Positions 14,060-29,600 of a stretch of DNA of 64,000 nt are shown in pieces (position 1 is the stretch's first letter; every line of letters begins with the position of its first letter). Source of the stretch: Loxodes magnus. Taxonomy: Eukaryota; Ciliophora; Karyorelictea; Loxodida; Loxodidae. The notes under the pieces are model-generated. The model was not told the origin of the DNA. It ran no database searches and worked only from the letters and a program-made list of their open reading frames with translations. The position numbers and the translations under genes were made by a program. The stretch covers positions 1 to 64,000 of the forward strand of contig CAMPDV010000111.1 of the NCBI GenBank assembly GCA_946699065.1. Reading direction: 5' to 3'.

Positions 14060-17000
14060 TTCCTATTCACTTTACTTTTAAAACTACTACTTACTCTTTA
14101 TAACTCTCAAAGCTTATAAAATTCAAAACTGAAATTACTCTTCTTTTCTAACTTTTCTTCTTCACTCTACTTTTAAAACTACTACTTACTCTTTATAATT
14201 CTCAAAGCTTAAAAAATTCAAAACTGAAATTACTCTTCTTTTCTTACTTTTCCTATTCACTTTACTTTTAAAACTAACTACTTACTCAAACTCTTATCTT
14301 ATCAAAGCTTCAACACTCACTTAAAAACTGAAATCACTCTTCTTTTCTTACTTTTCTTCTTCACCTTACTTTTAAAACTAACTACTTACTAAAACTCTTA
14401 TCTTATAAAAGCTTCAACACTCACTTAAAAACTGAAATCACTCTTCTTTTCTTACTTTTCTTATTCACTCTACTTTTAAAACTAACTACTTACTAAAACT
14501 CTTATCTTATCAAAGCTTCAACACTCACTTAAAAACTGAAATCACTCTTCTTTTCTTACTTTTCTTCTTCACCTTACTTTTAAAACTAACTACTTACTCA
14601 AACTCTTATCTTATCAAAGCTTCAACATTCACTTAAAAACTGAAATCACTCTTCTTTTCTTACTTTTCTTATTCACTCTACTTTTAAAACTAACTACTTA
14701 CTAAAACTCTTATCTTATCAAAGCTAAAACACTCACTTAAAAACTGAAATCACTCTTCTTTTCTTACTTTTCCTATTCACTTTACTTTTAAAACTACTAC
14801 TTACTCTTTATAACTCTCAAAGCTTATAAAATTCAAAACTGAAATTACTCTTCTTTTCTAACTTTTCTTCTTCACTCTACTTTTAAAACTACTACTTACT
14901 CTTTATAATTCTCAAAGCTTAAAAAATTCAAAACTGAAATTACTCTTCTTTTCTTACTTTTCCTATTCACTTTACTTTTAAAACTAACTACTTACTAAAA
15001 CTCTTATCTTATCAAAGCTTCAACACTTACTTAAAAACTGAAATCACTCTTCTTTTCTTACTTTTCTTATTCACTCTACTTTTAAAACTAACTACTTACT
15101 AAAACTCTTATCTTATAAAAGCTTCAACACTCACTTAAAAACTGAAATCACTCTTCTTTTCTTACTTTTCTTATTCACTCTACTTTTAAAACTAACTACT
15201 TACTAAAACTCTTATCTTATCAAAGCTTCAACACTCACTTAAAAACTGAAATCACTCTTCTTTTCTTACTTTTCTTATTTACTTTACTTTTAAAACTAAC
15301 TACTTACTCAAACTCTTATCTTATCAAAGCTTCAACACTCACTTAAAAACTGAAATCACTCTTCTTTTCTTACTTTTCTTCTTCACCTTACTTTTAAAAC
15401 TAACTACTTACTAAAACTCTTATCTTATAAAAGCTTCAACACTCACTTAAAAACTGAAATCACTCTTCTTTTCTTACTTTTCTTATTCACTCTACTTTTA
15501 AAACTAACTACTTACTCAAACTCTTATCTTATCAAAGCTTCAACACTCACTTAAAAACTGAAATCACTCTTCTTTTCTTACTTTTCTTCTTCACCTTACT
15601 TTTTAAACTAACTACTTACTCAAACTCTTATCTTATCAAAGCTTCAACATTCACTTAAAAACTGAAATCACTCTTCTTTTCTTACTTTTCTTATTCACTC
15701 TACTTTTAAAACTAACTACTTACTAAAACTCTTATCTTATCAAAGCTAAAACACTCACTTAAAAACTGAAATCACTCTTCTTTTCTTACTTTTCCTATTC
15801 ACTTTACTTTTAAAACTACTACTTACTCTTTATAACTCTCAAAGCTTATAAAATTCAAAACTGAAATTACTCTTCTTTTCTTACTTTTCCTATTCACTTT
15901 ACTTTTAAAACTAACTACTTAATCTAACTCTTATCTTATCAAAGCTTCAACACTCACTTAAAAACTGAAATCACTCTTCTTTTCTTACTTTTCTTCTTCA
16001 CCTTACTTTTAAAACTAACTACTTACTAAAACTCTTATCTTATCAAAGCTTCAACACTCACTTAAAAACTGAAATCACTCTTCTTTTCTTACTTTTCTTA
16101 TTCACTCTACTTTTAAAACTAACTACTTACTAAAACTCTTATCTTATCAAAGCTTCAACACTCACTTAAAAACTGAAATCACTCTTCTTTTCTTACTTTT
16201 CTTCTTCACCTTACTTTTAAAACTAACTACTTACTCAAACTCTTATCTTATCAAAGCTTCAACATTCACTTAAAAACTGAAATCACTCTTCTTTTCTTAC
16301 TTTTCTTATTCACTCTACTTTTAAAACTAACTACTTACTAAAACTCTTATCTTATCAAAGCTAAAACACTCACTTAAAAACTGAAATCACTCTTCTTTTC
16401 TTACTTTTCCTATTCACTTTACTTTTAAAACTACTACTTACTCTTTATAATTCTCAAAGCTTATAAAATTCAAAACTGAAATTACTCTTCTTTTCTAACT
16501 TTTCTTCTTCACTCTACTTTTAAAACTACTACTTACTCTTTAGAATTCTCAAAGCTTAAAAAATTCAAAACTGAAATTACTCTTCTTTTCTTACTTTTCC
16601 TATTCACTTTACTTTTAAAACTAACTACTTACTCAAACTCTTATCTTATCAAAGCTTCAACACTCACTTAAAAACTGAAATCACTCTTCTTTTCTTACTT
16701 TTCTTCTTCACCTTACTTTTAAAACTAACTACTTACTAAAACTCTTATCTTATCAAAGCTTCAACACTTACTTAAAAACTGAAATCACTCTTCTTTTCTT
16801 ACTTTTCTTATTCACTCTACTTTTAAAACTAACTACTTACTAAAACTCTTATCTTATCAAAGCTTCAACACTCACTTAAAAACTGAAATCACTCTTCTTT
16901 TCTTACTTTTCTTATTTACTTTACTTTTAAAACTAACTACTTACTCAAACTCTTATCTTATCAAAGCTTCAACATTCACTTAAAAACTGAAATCACTCTT

Positions 17001-19800
17001 CTTTTCTTACTTTTCTTATTCACCTTACTTTTAAAACTAACTACTTACTCAAACTCTTATCTTATCAAAGCTTCAACACTTACTTAAAAACTGAAATCAC
17101 TCTTCTTTTCTTACTTTTCTTATTTACTTTACTTTTAAAACTAACTACTTACTCAAACTCTTATCTTATCAAAGCTTCAACATTCACTTAAAAACTGAAA
17201 TCACTCTTCTTTTCTTACTTTTCTTATTCACCTTACTTTTAAAACTAACTACTTACTAAAACTCTTATCTTATCAAAGCTTCAACACTCACTTAAAAACT
17301 GAAATCACTCTTCTTTTCTTACTTTTCTTATTTACTTTACTTTTAAAACTAACTACTTACTCAAACTCTTATCTTATCAAAGCTTCAACACTCACTTAAA
17401 AACTGAAATCACTCTTCTTTTCTTACTTTTCTTATTCACCTTACTTTTAAAACTAACTACTTACTCAAACTCTTATCTTATCAAAGCTTCAACACTTACT
17501 TAAAAACTGAAATCACTCTTCTTTTCTTACTTTTCCTATTTACTTTACTTTTAAAACTAACTACTTACTCAAACTCTTATCTTATAAAAGCTTCAACACT
17601 CACTTAAAAACTGAAATCACTCTTCTTTTCTTACTTTTCTTCTTCACTCTACTTTTAAAACTAACTACTTACTAAAACTCTTATCTTATCAAAGCTTCAA
17701 CACTCACTTAAAAACTGAAATCACTCTTCTTTTCTTACTTTTCTTCTTCACCTTACTTTTAAAACTAACTACTTACTCAAACTCTTATCTTATCAAAGCT
17801 TCAACATTCACTTAAAAACTGAAATCACTCTTCTTTTCTTACTTTTCTTATTCACTCTACTTTTAAAACTAACTACTTACTAAAACTCTTATCTTATCAA
17901 AGCTTCAACACTCACTTAAAAACTGAAATCACTCTTCTTTTCTTACTTTTCTTCTTCACCTTACTTTTAAAACTAACTACTTACTAAAACTCTTATCTTA
18001 TAAAAGCTTCAACACTCACTTAAAAACTGAAATCACTCTTCTTTTCTTACTTTTCTTATTCACTCTACTTTTAAAACTAACTACTTACTAAAACTCTTAT
18101 CTTATCAAAGCTTCAACACTCACTTAAAAACTGAAATCACTCTTCTTTTCTTACTTTTCTTCTTCACCTTACTTTTAAAACTAACTACTTACTAAAACTC
18201 TTATCTTATAAAAGCTTCAACACTCACTTAAAAACTGAAATCACTCTTCTTTTCTTACTTTTCTTATTCACTCTACTTTTAAAACTAACTACTTACTAAA
18301 ACTCTTATCTTATCAAAGCTAAAACACTCACTTAAAAACTGAAATCACTCTTCTTTTCTTACTTTTCCTATTCACTTTACTTTTAAAACTACTACTTACT
18401 CTTTATAACTCTCAAAGCTTATAAAATTCAAAACTGAAATTACTCTTCTTTTCTAACTTTTCTTCTTCACTCTACTTTTAAAACCACTACTTACTCTTTA
18501 TAATTCTCAAAGCTTCAACACTTAAAAACTGAAATCACTCTTCTTTTCTTACTTTTCTTATTCACCTTACTTTTAAAACTAACTACTTACTCAAACTCTT
18601 ATCTTATCAAAGCTTCAACACTCACTTAAAAACTGAAATCACTCTTCTTTTCTTACTTTTCTTCTTCACTTTACTTTTAAAACTAACTACTTACTCAAAC
18701 TCTTATCTTATAAAAGCTTCAACACTCACTTAAAAACTGAAATCACTCTTCTTTTCTTACTTTTCTTATTCACTCTACTTTTAAAACTAACTACTTACTA
18801 AAACTCTTATCTTATCAAAGCTTCAACACTCACTTAAAAACTGAAATCACTCTTCTTTTCTTACTTTTCTTATTTACTTTACTTTTAAAACTAACTACTT
18901 ACTCAAACTCTTATCTTATCAAAGCTTCAACATTCACTTAAAAACTGAAATCACTCTTCTTTTCTTACTTTTCTTATTCACCTTACTTTTAAAACTAACT
19001 ACTTACTCAAACTCTTATCTTATCAAAGCTTCAACACTCACTTAAAAACTGAAATCACTCTTCTTTTCTTACTTTTCTTCTTCACCTTACTTTTAAAACT
19101 AACTACTTACTCAAACTCTTATCTTATCAAAGCTTCAACACTTACTTAAAAACTGAAATCACTCTTCTTTTCTTACTTTTCCTATTTACTTTACTTTTAA
19201 AACTAACTACTTACTCAAACTCTTATCTTATAAAAGCTTCAACACTCACTTAAAAACTGAAATCACTCTTCTTTTCTTACTTTTCTTATTCACTCTACTT
19301 TTAAAACTAACTACTTACTAAAACTCTTATCTTATCAAAGCTTCAACACTCACTTAAAAACTGAAATCACTCTTCTTTTCTTACTTTTCTTCTTCACCTT
19401 ACTTTTAAAACTAACTACTTACTCAAACTCTTATCTTATCAAAGCTTCAACATTCACTTAAAAACTGAAATCACTCTTCTTTTCTTACTTTTCTTATTCA
19501 CTCTACTTTTAAAACTAACTACTTACTAAAACTCTTATCTTATCAAAGCTAAAACACTCACTTAAAAACTGAAATCACTCTTCTTTTCTTACTTTTCCTA
19601 TTCACTTTACTTTTAAAACTACTACTTACTCTTTATAACTCTCAAAGCTTATAAAATTCAAAACTGAAATTACTCTTCTTTTCTAACTTTTCTTCTTCAC
19701 TCTACTTTTAAAACTACTACTTACTCTTTATAATTCTAAAGCTTAAAAAATTCAAAACTGAAATTACTCTTCTTTTCTTACTTTTCCTATTCACTTTACT
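14060..19800. repeat. Higher-order block with divergent ATTC subunits
   Basis: Within the satellite, a distinctive pair of shorter units recurs together. One has the junction CTCAAAGCTTATAAAATTC, the next CTCAAAGCTTAAAAAATTC. The first junction is seen at about 14100, 14810, 15833, 16450, 18410 and 19640, and again near 25265 and 37745. Spacings of about 0.7-2 kb show that multi-unit blocks, not single units, were amplified. Such higher-order structure is typical of satellites homogenised by unequal exchange or replication slippage. Confidence 0.8.
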
Positions 19801-22800
19801 TTTAAAACTAACTACTTACTAAAACTCTTATCTTATCAAAGCTTCAACACTTACTTAAAAACTGAAATCACTCTTCTTTTCTTACTTTTCCTATTTACTT
19901 TACTTTTAAAACTAACTACTTACTAAAACTCTTATCTTATAAAAGCTTCAACACTCACTTAAAAACTGAAATCACTCTTCTTTTCTTACTTTTCTTATTC
20001 ACTCTACTTTTAAAACTAACTACTTACTAAAACTCTTATCTTATCAAAGCTTCAACACTCACTTAAAAACTGAAATCACTCTTCTTTTCTTACTTTTCTT
20101 ATTTACTTTACTTTTAAAACTAACTACTTACTCAAACTCTTATCTTATCAAAGCTTCAACATTCACTTAAAAACTGAAATCACTCTTCTTTTCTTACTTT
20201 TCTTATTCACCTTACTTTTAAAACTAACTACTTACTCAAACTCTTATCTTATCAAAGCTAAAACACTCACTTAAAAACTGAAATTAATCTTCTTTTCTTA
20301 CTTTTCTTATTCACTCTACTTTTAAAACTAACTACTTACTCAAACTCTTATCTTATCAAAGCTTCAACACTTACTTAAAAACTGAAATCACTCTTCTTTT
20401 CTTACTTTTCCTATTTACTTTACTTTTAAAACTAACTACTTACTCAAACTCTTATCTCATCAATGCTTACAAAATTCAAAACTGAAATTACTCTTCTTTT
20501 CTTACTTTTCTTCTTCACTTTACTTTTAAAACTAACTACTTAATCAAACTCTTATCTTATCAAAGCTTCAACACTTACTTAAAAACTGAAATCACTCTTC
20601 TTTTCTTACTTTTCTTATTCACTCTACTTTTAAAACTAACTACTTACTAAAACTCTTATCTTATCAATGCTTCAACACTTAAAAACTGAAATCACTCTTC
20701 TTTTCTTACTTTTCTTCTTCACTTTACTTTTAAAACTAACTACTTACTAAAACTCTTATCTTATCAAAGCTTCAACACTTAAAAACTGAAATCACTCTTC
20801 TTTTATTACTTTTCTTATTCACCCTACTTTTTAAACTAACTACTTACTCAAACTCTTATCTTATCAAAGCTTCAACATTCACTTAAAAACTGAAATCACT
20901 CTTCTTTTCTTACTTTTTTTATTCAATCTACTTTTAAAACTAACTACTTACTCTAACTCTTATCTTATAAAAGCTTCAACACTTACTTAAAAACTGAAAT
21001 CACTCTTCTTTTCTTACTTTTCTTCTTCACTCTACTTTTAAAACTAACTACTTACTCAAACTCTTATCTTATCAAAGCTTCAACACTTACTTAAAAACTG
21101 AAATCACTCTTCTTTTCTTACTTTTCTTATTCACTTTACTTTTAAAACTAACTACTTACTCAAACTCTTATCTTATCAAAGCTTCAACACTTACTTAAAA
21201 ACTGAAATCACTCTTCTTTTCTTACTTTTCTTATTCACTCTACTTTTAAAACTAACTACTTACTAAAACTCTTATCTTATCAATGCTTCAACACTTAAAA
21301 ACTGAAATCACTCTTCTTTTCTTACTTTTCTTCTTCACTTTACTTTTAAAACTAACTACTTACTAAAACTCTTATCTTATCAAAGCTTCAACACTCACTT
21401 AAAAACTGAAATCACTCTTCTTTTCTTACTTTTCCTATTTACTTTACTTTTAAAACTAACTACTTACTCAAACTCTTATCTTATCAAAGCTTCAACATTC
21501 ACTTAAAAACTGAAATCACTCTTCTTTTCTTACTTTTCTTCTTCACCTTACTTTTAAAACTAACTACTTACTCAAACTCTTATCTTATCAAAGCTTCAAC
21601 ACTTAAAAACTGAAATCACTCTTCTTTTCTTACTTTTCTTATTCACCTTACTTTTAAAACTAACTACTTACTCAAACTCTTATCTTATCAAAGCTTCAAC
21701 ACTCACTTAAAAACTGAAATCACTCTTCTTTTCTTACTTTTCTTCTTCACTTTACTTTTAAAACTAACTACTTACTCAAACTCTTATCTCATCAATGCTT
21801 ACAAAATTCAAAACTGAAATTACTCTTCTTTTCTTACTTTTCTTCTTCACTTTACTTTTAAAACTAACTACTTACTAAAACTCTTATCTTATCAATGCTT
21901 CAACACTTAAAAACTGAAATCACTCTTCTTTTCTTACTTTTCTTCTTCACTTTACTTTTAAAACTAACTACTTACTAAAACTCTTATCTTATCAAAGCTT
22001 CAACACTTACTTAAAAACTGAAATCACTCTTCTTTTCTTACTTTTCTTCTTCACTTTACTTTTAAAACTAACTACTTACTCAAACTCTTATCTTATCAAA
22101 GCTTCAACACTTAAAAACTGAAATCACTCTTCTTTTCTTACTTTTCTTATTCACTTTACTTTTAAAACTAACTACTTACTAAAACTCTTATCTTATCAAA
22201 GCTTCAACACTTACTTAAAAACTGAAATCACTCTTCTTTTCTTACTTTTTTTATTCAATCTACTTTTAAAACTAACTACTTACTCTAACTCTTATCTTAT
22301 AAAAGCTAAAACACTCACTTAAAAACTGAAATCACTCTTCTTTTCTTACTTTTCTTCTTCACTCTACTTTTAAAACTAACTACTTACTCAAACTCTTATC
22401 TTATCAAAGCTTCAACACTTACTTAAAAACTGAAATCACTCTTCTTTTCTTACTTTTCTTATTCACTTTACTTTTAAAACTAACTACTTACTCAAACTCT
22501 TATCTTATCAAAGCTTCAACACTTACTTAAAAACTGAAATCACTCTTCTTTTCTTACTTTTCTTATTCACTCTACTTTTAAAACTAACTACTTACTAAAA
22601 CTCTTATCTTATCAATGCTTCAACACTTAAAAACTGAAATCACTCTTCTTTTCTTACTTTTCTTCTTCACTTTACTTTTAAAACTAACTACTTACTAAAA
22701 CTCTTATCTTATCAAAGCTTCAACACTCACTTAAAAACTGAAATCACTCTTCTTTTCTTACTTTTCCTATTTACTTTACTTTTAAAACTAACTACTTACT

Positions 22801-25800
22801 CAAACTCTTATCTTATCAAAGCTTCAACATTCACTTAAAAACTGAAATCACTCTTCTTTTCTTACTTTTCTTCTTCACCTTACTTTTAAAACTAACTACT
22901 TACTCAAACTCTTATCTTATCAAAGCTTCAACACTTAAAAACTGAAATCACTCTTCTTTTCTTACTTTTCTTATTCACCTTACTTTTAAAACTAACTACT
23001 TACTCAAACTCTTATCTTATCAAAGCTTCAACACTCACTTAAAAACTGAAATCACTCTTCTTTTCTTACTTTTCTTCTTCACTTTACTTTTAAAACTAAC
23101 TACTTACTCAAACTCTTATCTCATCAATGCTTACAAAATTCAAAACTGAAATTACTCTTCTTTTCTTACTTTTCTTCTTCACTTTACTTTTAAAACTAAC
23201 TACTTACTAAAACTCTTATCTTATCAATGCTTCAACACTTAAAAACTGAAATCACTCTTCTTTTCTTACTTTTCTTCTTCACTTTACTTTTAAAACTAAC
23301 TACTTACTAAAACTCTTATCTTATCAAAGCTTCAACACTTACTTAAAAACTGAAATCACTCTTCTTTTCTTACTTTTCTTCTTCACTTTACTTTTAAAAC
23401 TAACTACTTACTCAAACTCTTATCTTATCAATGCTTCAACACTTAAAAACTGAAATCACTCTTCTTTTCTTACTTTTCTTCTTCACTTTACTTTTAAAAC
23501 TAACTACTTACTAAAACTCTTATCTTATCAAAGCTTCAACACTTACTTAAAAACTGAAATCACTCTTCTTTTCTTACTTTTCTTATTCACTCTACTTTTA
23601 AAACTAACTACTTACTAAAACTCTTATCTTATCAATGCTTCAACACTTAAAAACTGAAATCACTCTTCTTTTCTTACTTTTCTTCTTCACTTTACTTTTA
23701 AAACTAACTACTTACTAAAACTCTTATCTTATCAAAGCTTCAACACTTACTTAAAAACTGAAATCACTCTTCTTTTCTTACTTTTCTTCTTCACTTTACT
23801 TTTAAAACTAACTACTTACTCAAACTCTTATCTTATCAAAGCTTCAACACTTAAAAACTGAAATCACTCTTCTTTTCTTACTTTTCTTATTCACTCTACT
23901 TTTAAAACTAACTACTTACTAAAACTCTTATCTTATCAATGCTTCAACACTTAAAAACTGAAATCACTCTTCTTTTCTTACTTTTCTTCTTCACTTTACT
24001 TTTAAAACTAACTACTTACTAAAACTCTTATCTTATCAAAGCTTCAACACTTACTTAAAAACTGAAATCACTCTTCTTTTCTTACTTTTCTTATTCACTC
24101 TACTTTTAAAACTAACTACTTACTAAAACTCTTATCTTATCAATGCTTCAACACTTAAAAACTGAAATCACTCTTCTTTTCTTACTTTTCTTCTTCACTT
24201 TACTTTTAAAACTAACTACTTACTAAAACTCTTATCTTATCAAAGCTTCAACACTTACTTAAAAACTGAAATCACTCTTCTTTTCTTACTTTTCTTATTC
24301 ACTCTACTTTTAAAACTAACTACTTACTAAAACTCTTATCTTATCAAAGCTTCAACACTCACTTAAAAACTGAAATCACTCTTCTTTTCTTACTTTTCCT
24401 ATTTACTTTACTTTTAAAACTAACTACTTACTCAAACTCTTATCTTATCAAAGCTTCAACATTCACTTAAAAACTGAAATCACTCTTCTTTTCTTACTTT
24501 TCTTCTTCACCTTACTTTTAAAACTAACTACTTACTCAAACTCTTATCTTATCAAAGCTTCAACACTCACTTAAAAACTGAAATCACTCTTCTTTTCTTA
24601 CTTTTCTTATTCACCTTACTTTTAAAACTAACTACTTACTCAAACTCTTATCTTATCAAAGCTTCAACACTTACTTAAAAACTGAAATCACTCTTCTTTT
24701 CTTACTTTTCTTCTTCACTTTACTTTTAAAACTAACTACTTACTAAAACTCTTATCTCATCAATGCTTACAAAATTCAAAACTGAAATTACTCTTCTTTT
24801 CTTACTTTTCTTCTTCACTTTACTTTTAAAACTAACTACTTACTAAAACTCTTATCTTATCAAAGCTTCAACACTTACTTAAAAACTGAAATCACTCTTC
24901 TTTTCTTACTTTTCTTATTCACTCTACTTTTAAAACTAACTACTTACTAAAACTCTTATCTTATCAATGCTTCAACACTTAAAAACTGAAATCACTCTTC
25001 TTTTCTTACTTTTCTTCTTCACCTTACTTTTAAAACTAACTACTTACTCAAACTCTTATCTTATCAAAGCTTCAACATTCACTTAAAAACTGAAATCACT
25101 CTTCTTTTCTTACTTTTCTTATTCACTCTACTTTTAAAACTAACTACTTACTAAAACTCTTATCTTATCAAAGCTAAAACACTCACTTAAAAACTGAAAT
25201 CACTCTTCTTTTCTTACTTTTCTTATTCACCTTACTTTTAAAACTAACTACTTACTCTTTATAACTCTCAAAGCTTATAAAATTCAAAACTGAAATTACT
25301 CTTCTTTTCTAACTTTTCTTCTTCACTCTACTTTTAAAACTACTACTTACTCTTTATAATTCTCAAAGCTTAAAAAATTCAAAACTGAAATTACTCTTCT
25401 TTTCTTACTTTTCCTATTCACTTTACTTTTAAAACTAACTACTTACTAAAACTCTTATCTTATCAAAGCTTCAACACTTACTTAAAAACTGAAATCACTC
25501 TTCTTTTCTTACTTTTCCTATTTACTTTACTTTTAAAACTAACTACTTACTAAAACTCTTATCTTATAAAAGCTTCAACACTCACTTAAAAACTGAAATC
25601 ACTCTTCTTTTCTTACTTTTCTTATTCACTCTACTTTTAAAACTAACTACTTACTAAAACTCTTATCTTATCAAAGCTTCAACACTCACTTAAAAACTGA
25701 AATCACTCTTCTTTTCTTACTTTTCTTATTTACTTTACTTTTAAAACTAACTACTTACTCAAACTCTTATCTTATCAAAGCTTCAACATTCACTTAAAAA

Positions 25801-26600
25801 CTGAAATCACTCTTCTTTTCTTACTTTTCTTATTCACCTTACTTTTAAAACTAACTACTTACTCAAACTCTTATCTTATCAAAGCTAAAACACTCACTTA
25901 AAAACTGAAATTAATCTTCTTTTCTTACTTTTCTTATTCACTCTACTTTTAAAACTAACTACTTACTCAAACTCTTATCTTATCAAAGCTTCAACACTTA
26001 CTTAAAAACTGAAATCACTCTTCTTTTCTTACTTTTCCTATTTACTTTACTTTTAAAACTAACTACTTACTCAAACTCTTATCTCATCAATGCTTACAAA
26101 ATTCAAAACTGAAATTACTCTTCTTTTCTTACTTTTCTTATTCACTTTACTTTTAAAACTAACTACTTAATCAAACTCTTATCTTATCAAAGCTTCAACA
26201 CTTACTTAAAAACTGAAATCACTCTTCTTTTCTTACTTTTCTTATTCACTCTACTTTTAAAACTAACTACTTACTAAAACTCTTATCTTATCAATGCTTC
26301 AACACTTAAAAACTGAAATCACTCTTCTTTTCTTACTTTTCTTCTTCACTTTACTTTTAAAACTAACTACTTACTAAAACTCTTATCTTATCAAAGCTTC
26401 AACACTTAAAAACTGAAATCACTCTTCTTTTATTACTTTTCTTATTCACCCTACTTTTTAAACTAACTACTTACTCAAACTCTTATCTTATCAAAGCTTC
26501 AACATTCACTTAAAAACTGAAATCACTCTTCTTTTCTTACTTTTTTTATTCAATCTACTTTTAAAACTAACTACTTACTCTAACTCTTATCTTATAAAAG
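19741..26600. repeat. Kilobase-scale duplication inside the satellite
   Basis: Rare variants recur in the same order at a fixed offset. AAATTAATCT occurs at 20281 and 25908, and TTTTATTACT at 20801 and 26428; both pairs are exactly 5627 bp apart. Roughly 19741-20960 and 25368-26590 are therefore copies of one block. Nested inside, CTCTTATCTCATCAATGCTT occurs at 21781, 23113 and 24749 (offsets 1332 and 1636). A similar duplication with offset 4488 links about 1091 to 5579 near the left edge. Confidence 0.75.
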
Positions 26601-29600
26601 CTAAAACACTCACTTAAAAACTGAAATCACTCTTCTTTTCTTACTTTTCTTATTCACTCTACTTTTAAAACTAACTACTTACTCAAACTCTTATCTTATC
26701 AAAGCTTCAACACTTACTTAAAAACTGAAATCACTCTTCTTTTCTTACTTTTCTTATTCACTTTACTTTTAAAACTAACTACTTACTCAAACTCTTATCT
26801 TATCAAAGCTTCAACACTTACTTAAAAACTGAAATCACTCTTCTTTTCTTACTTTTCTTATTCACTCTACTTTTAAAACTAACTACTTACTAAAACTCTT
26901 ATCTTATCAAAGCTTCAACACTTACTTAAAAACTGAAATCACTCTTCTTTTCTTACTTTTCTTATTCACTCTACTTTTAAAACTAACTACTTACTAAAAC
27001 TCTTATCTTATCAAAGCTTCAACACTCACTTAAAAACTGAAATCACTCTTCTTTTCTTACTTTTCCTATTTACTTTACTTTTAAAACTAACTACTTACTC
27101 AAACTCTTATCTTATCAAAGCTTCAACATTCACTTAAAAACTGAAATCACTCTTCTTTTCTTACTTTTCTTCTTCACCTTACTTTTAAAACTAACTACTT
27201 ACTCAAACTCTTATCTTATCAAAGCTTCAACACTCACTTAAAAACTGAAATCACTCTTCTTTTCTTACTTTTCTTATTCACCTTACTTTTAAAACTAACT
27301 ACTTACTCAAACTCTTATCTTATCAAAGCTTCAACACTCACTTAAAAACTGAAATCACTCTTCTTTTCTTACTTTTCTTATTCACTCTACTTTTAAAACT
27401 AACTACTTACTAAAACTCTTATCTTATCAATGCTTCAACACTTAAAAACTGAAATCACTCTTCTTTTCTTACTTTTCCTATTTACTTTACTTTTAAAACT
27501 AACTACTTACTCAAACTCTTATCTTATCAAAGCTTCAACACTTACTTAAAAACTGAAATCACTCTTCTTTTCTTACTTTTCTTATTCACCTTACTTTTAA
27601 AACTAACTACTTACTCAAACTCTTATCTTATCAATGCTTCAACACTTAAAAACTGAAATCACTCTTCTTTTCTTACTTTTCTTATTCACTTTACTTTTAA
27701 AACTAACTACTTACTAAAACTCTTATCTTATCAAAGCTTCAACACTTAAAAACTGAAATCACTCTTCTTTTCTTACTTTTCTTATTCACCCTACTTTTTA
27801 AACTAACTACTTACTCAAACTCTTATCTTATCAAAGCTTCAACATTCACTTAAAAACTGAAATCACTCTTCTTTTCTTACTTTTTTTATTCAATCTACTT
27901 TTAAAACTAACTACTTACTCTAACTCTTATCTTATAAAAGCTAAAACACTCACTTAAAAACTGAAATCACTCTTCTTTTCTTACTTTTCTTCTTCACCTT
28001 ACTTTTAAAACTAACTACTTACTCAAACTCTTATCTTATCAAAGCTTCAACACTTACTTAAAAACTGAAATCACTCTTCTTTTCTTACTTTTCTTATTCA
28101 CTTTACTTTTAAAACTAACTACTTACTAAAACTCTTATCTTATCAAAGCTTCAACACTTACTTAAAAACTGAAATCACTCTTCTTTTCTTACTTTTCTTA
28201 TTCACTCTACTTTTAAAACTAACTACTTACTAAAACTCTTATCTTATCAATGCTTCAACACTTAAAAACTGAAATCACTCTTCTTTTCTTACTTTTCTTC
28301 TTCACTTTACTTTTAAAACTAACTACTTACTAAAACTCTTATCTTATCAAAGCTTCAACACTTACTTAAAAACTGAAATCACTCTTCTTTTCTTACTTTT
28401 CTTATTCACTCTACTTTTAAAACTAACTACTTACTAAAACTCTTATCTTATCAATGCTTCAACACTTAAAAACTGAAATCACTCTTCTTTTCTTACTTTT
28501 CTTCTTCACTTTACTTTTAAAACTAACTACTTACTAAAACTCTTATCTTATCAAAGCTTCAACACTTACTTAAAAACTGAAATCACTCTTCTTTTCTTAC
28601 TTTTCTTATTCACTCTACTTTTAAAACTAACTACTTACTAAAACTCTTATCTTATCAAAGCTTCAACACTTAAAAACTGAAATCACTCTTCTTTTCTTAC
28701 TTTTCTTATTCACTCTACTTTTAAAACTAACTACTTACTAAAACTCTTATCTTATCAAAGCTTCAACACTCACTTAAAAACTGAAATCACTCTTCTTTTC
28801 TTACTTTTCCTATTTACTTTACTTTTAAAACTAACTACTTACTCAAACTCTTATCTTATCAAAGCTTCAACATTCACTTAAAAACTGAAATCACTCTTCT
28901 TTTCTTACTTTTCTTATTCACTCTACTTTTAAAACTAACTACTTACTAAAACTCTTATCTTATCAAAGCTAAAACACTCACTTAAAAACTGAAATCACTC
29001 TTCTTTTCTTACTTTTCTTATTCACCTTACTTTTAAAACTAACTACTTACTCAAACTCTTATCTTATCAAAGCTTCAACACTCACTTAAAAACTGAAATC
29101 ACTCTTCTTTTCTTACTTTTCTTATTCACTCTACTTTTAAAACTAACTACTTACTAAAACTCTTATCTTATCAATGCTTCAACACTTAAAAACTGAAATC
29201 ACTCTTCTTTTCTTACTTTTCCTATTTACTTTACTTTTAAAACTAACTACTTACTCAAACTCTTATCTCATCAATGCTTACAAAATTCAAAACTGAAATT
29301 ACTCTTCTTTTCTTACTTTTCTTCTTCACTTTACTTTTAAAACTAACTACTTAATCAAACTCTTATCTTATCAAAGCTTCAACACTTACTTAAAAACTGA
29401 AATCACTCTTCTTTTCTTACTTTTCTTATTCACTCTACTTTTAAAACTAACTACTTACTAAAACTCTTATCTTATCAATGCTTCAACACTTAAAAACTGA
29501 AATCACTCTTCTTTTCTTACTTTTCTTCTTCACTTTACTTTTAAAACTAACTACTTACTCAAACTCTTATCTTATCAAAGCTTCAACACTTAAAAACTGA

